A stretch of DNA of 42,319 nt. Origin: Bradymonadales bacterium. GTDB taxonomy: Bacteria > Bdellovibrionota > UBA2394. The DNA lies in NCBI GenBank assembly GCA_007693605.1, contig REDG01000020.1, positions 1-42,319 on the forward strand, read 5' to 3'. Positions 40,770 to 42,319 of this stretch are shown piece by piece. The notes below the pieces were generated by a model, which saw only the letters and a program-made list of their open reading frames with translations, did no database searches and was not told the DNA's origin. Made by a program: the position numbers and the translations under genes. Position 1 is the first letter of the stretch, and every line of letters begins with the position of its first letter.

Positions 40770-42319
40770 CTAGGTATTCAAAAGCTGTAAGGCCAATTGG
40801 GGACTTAGGTTGGCTTGACCCAAGACCGAAACGCCCGCTTGTTGAAGAATCTGCATTCGAACCAAGTTCGCCGTTTCTTCGGCGATGTCGGCATCTCGAA
40901 TCTGAGATCGCGCACTTTCGAGGTTTTCCGTGGTGATGAGAATGCTTTCCCTGGCGGACTCCAGTCGACTCGTGGTGGCGCCAATCAAGGCCAATCGATC
41001 GAGTAGATTTGAAAGGGCGGTATCAAAAAGAGCGAGCATCTCTTGAGCTCTCTCTTGAGAGTCAATGCGAATATCTGTTTCAGCCACTTCTCTCTCAAAT
41101 GAACCCATGAGGAATAGGCTTTCGCCGCTGCCGGGAGCAATGATGTCTTTCAAGCCATCGCCATTCAAATCCATCCCAAGCACACCGAAGGCGGGAAGAC
41201 TGCCCGCACCTAGGTCAAAAGTTTGGGAGATTTTGAAGCTGCCTTCGCCATCATTGAGCAAGACTGTAAGTTGCGCGTCGAAGGTTGACTGAAAAGCGAG
41301 ATCGAGATGACCGTTTCCGTTCAGATCGGCAATCAGGGGATTTCGTCTTGCGAGCTCCCCCAGTTGAGAAGAGAAGTTCTGGCTAGAACTCATTGCTCCG
41401 GTTCCGTCGTTGAGCCAGATTTGTCCATTGGTAGATACGAAATCCATGGCACCGTTCCCGCTCAGATCAGCATAAAATCCGCTATCAGTTGGGCCAAAGA
41501 AAGCCTCAGAGGTGAAGGTTCCATCTCCGTTGGACATCAGCCTCACCGCCGTGTCGGCTCCCCAGTCCCAGGCTCGAAAATCGATCCTGCCATTTGCGTT
41601 TAAGTCCCCAGACTTTTCAAAGGTCAAGCTGTCCACCGAAATATAAGTGTCCGCTCCAAAAGTCATGGTGCCATCGGCTTGACTCAGTTGGGTGGTTATC
41701 ATGCCGGGCCCTCCAACCTGGCTAAAAGGGTCAACGATTCTCATGTACACCAGATCCGCTCTCCCGTTGGCGTTTAAGTCGGCGAGGGCAATGGAATGTC
41801 CCCGAGTGCTGCCAGAAAAGGAGGCAATAGCTCCCGCAAATGTCTCTAGGAGTTCAAAGCCTCCTGATCCATCATTAAGATAGGTGCGAGCCTCATCTAA
41901 ATTAGTCCTTATTGCCAGATCTAGAGAACCATCTCCGTTGATATCTCCCAGATCATAGTCTCTAGCTCCAGAGATGTGCTGAGTTTCGGTCCACAGGCCA
42001 GCTGAACCGACAGAAAAGATCCGCAGCCCAGTGCTGTCCAGCAGCACGAGTTCATCCTTGCCGTCTCCGGTCAAGTCATGAAACTCAGGCGCAAAAACGA
42101 CCGAAGTCCCCACACTCAAGACCTGCCTGTTCAATAGTCCACCGTTACCATCTGCCTCAAAGAAAATAAGCTCACCGGAGACATAGCTGACCAACAACTC
42201 CTTTCCGTTGGAAGTCTTAGAAGTAACCGCACTCCAGCCCAGGTTTTCATTTTGCTCAGACTGGGAGAACTTGCCGGTGGGCAAGACTTCTGTCTTGGTG
42301 AAGACCTCATCGGCTCTTG
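40770..42319 (-). CDS. Flagellin with inserted seven-repeat FG-GAP (integrin-like) propeller, N-terminus beyond the window
   Basis: The frame is open to the right edge (no stop or convincing start); the 516 visible residues are the C-terminal part. The last 105 residues (about 40773-41087) are a flagellin C-terminal D1/D0 domain: DTALSNLLDRLALIG, SRLESARESIL, ENLESARSQIRDADIAEETA, QILQQAGVSVLGQAN. Before it are seven calcium-loop motifs of FG-GAP/VCBS type spaced 44-58 residues apart (DLTGDGKDEL, DINGDGSLDL, DLNANGRADL, DLNANGRIDF, DLSGNGAMDF, DLNGNGHLDL, DLNGDGLKDI), each followed by strand pairs. Seven such repeats form a seven-bladed propeller in integrin-alpha-like proteins. An N-terminal flagellin half is expected upstream but is not seen here. 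Confidence 0.88.
   Translation of the reverse strand, partial: RADEVFTKTEVLPTGKFSQSEQNENLGWSAVTSKTSNGKELLVSYVSGELIFFEADGNGGLLNRQVLSVGTSVVFAPEFHDLTGDGKDELVLLDSTGLRIFSVGSAGLWTETQHISGARDYDLGDINGDGSLDLAIRTNLDEARTYLNDGSGGFELLETFAGAIASFSGSTRGHSIALADLNANGRADLVYMRIVDPFSQVGGPGMITTQLSQADGTMTFGADTYISVDSLTFEKSGDLNANGRIDFRAWDWGADTAVRLMSNGDGTFTSEAFFGPTDSGFYADLSGNGAMDFVSTNGQIWLNDGTGAMSSSQNFSSQLGELARRNPLIADLNGNGHLDLAFQSTFDAQLTVLLNDGEGSFKISQTFDLGAGSLPAFGVLGMDLNGDGLKDIIAPGSGESLFLMGSFEREVAETDIRIDSQERAQEMLALFDTALSNLLDRLALIGATTSRLESARESILITTENLESARSQIRDADIAEETANLVRMQILQQAGVSVLGQANLSPQLALQLLNT

Noticed and set aside
42282..42284. TTG as the start of the propeller-flagellin frame
   Set aside because: The frame continues open to the window edge without a stop, there is no ribosome site, and flagellin needs an N-terminal D0/D1 half. 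The gene is best treated as truncated by the window.

Overview
The window is about 42 kb of a gene-dense genome at roughly 50 % GC, with frequent CGA arginine codons and a clear Gram-negative envelope gene set (an Omp85 barrel, several lipoproteins, periplasmic SH3 and ZrgA proteins, AmpG). Kinase density, a flagellin, a decayed HNH gene of a type I associate with Bdellovibrio-like bacteria, and many secreted or lipidated unknowns suggest a Bdellovibrionota-type deltaproteobacterium-like organism. That placement is inference from gene content. No rRNA, tRNA, CRISPR array, intact insertion sequence or prophage was seen.

Layout. 1-2.1 kb: SH3-domain protein, Ca2+/cation antiporter and a coupled NTF2-like protein. 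2.1-8.5 kb: a signalling block with a CpxRA-like kinase/regulator pair, a histidine-box-only protein, a LuxR-type regulator, a large GAF hybrid-membrane kinase overlapping a single REC protein, and a cysteine-less rhodanese. The leader of the CpxR-like gene carries three GTAAA-type boxes at exact 10-bp spacing, nested inverted repeats and a 32-codon ORF with a strong ribosome site. 8.7-27 kb: housekeeping and envelope genes (ZrgA, a CADD-type pABA synthase, a YhhQ queuosine-precursor transporter, a barrel protein, a DASS transporter, an SDH-type protease, a tRNA-dihydrouridine synthase, a single-POTRA Omp85 protein, a PiT-like carrier, PmtA, two MFS carriers including AmpG, a voltage-gated Na+ channel, an HNH pseudogene and a PA14 lipoprotein).

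27-36 kb: a secreted unknown, then a probable six-gene minus-strand operon (35933 to 28028) joining a quaternary-amine-type ABC transporter (ATPase plus a binding-protein/permease fusion), a REC protein, two PAS histidine kinases and a lipoprotein gamma-glutamyltransferase. Gaps are at most 36 nt and three junctions overlap.

36-38.5 kb: a compact cassette behind a near-consensus sigma-54 promoter with an upstream palindrome. It holds a phage/contractile-tail tube protein, a LysM protein with a glycine-rich hydrophobic tail, and a multi-pass membrane protein. No sheath, baseplate or ATPase gene is present. 38.7-42.3 kb: a lipoprotein ending in a C-type-lectin-like domain, an almost perfect 29-bp inverted repeat, and, cut by the right edge, a flagellin whose middle is replaced by seven FG-GAP/VCBS calcium-loop repeats, predicted to be a seven-bladed integrin-like propeller. 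The propeller flagellin and the sigma-54 tube cassette are the two most novel-looking items. A 28-bp sequence from the inverted repeat recurs exactly 36 kb away, where it supplies the last codons and stop of another gene.
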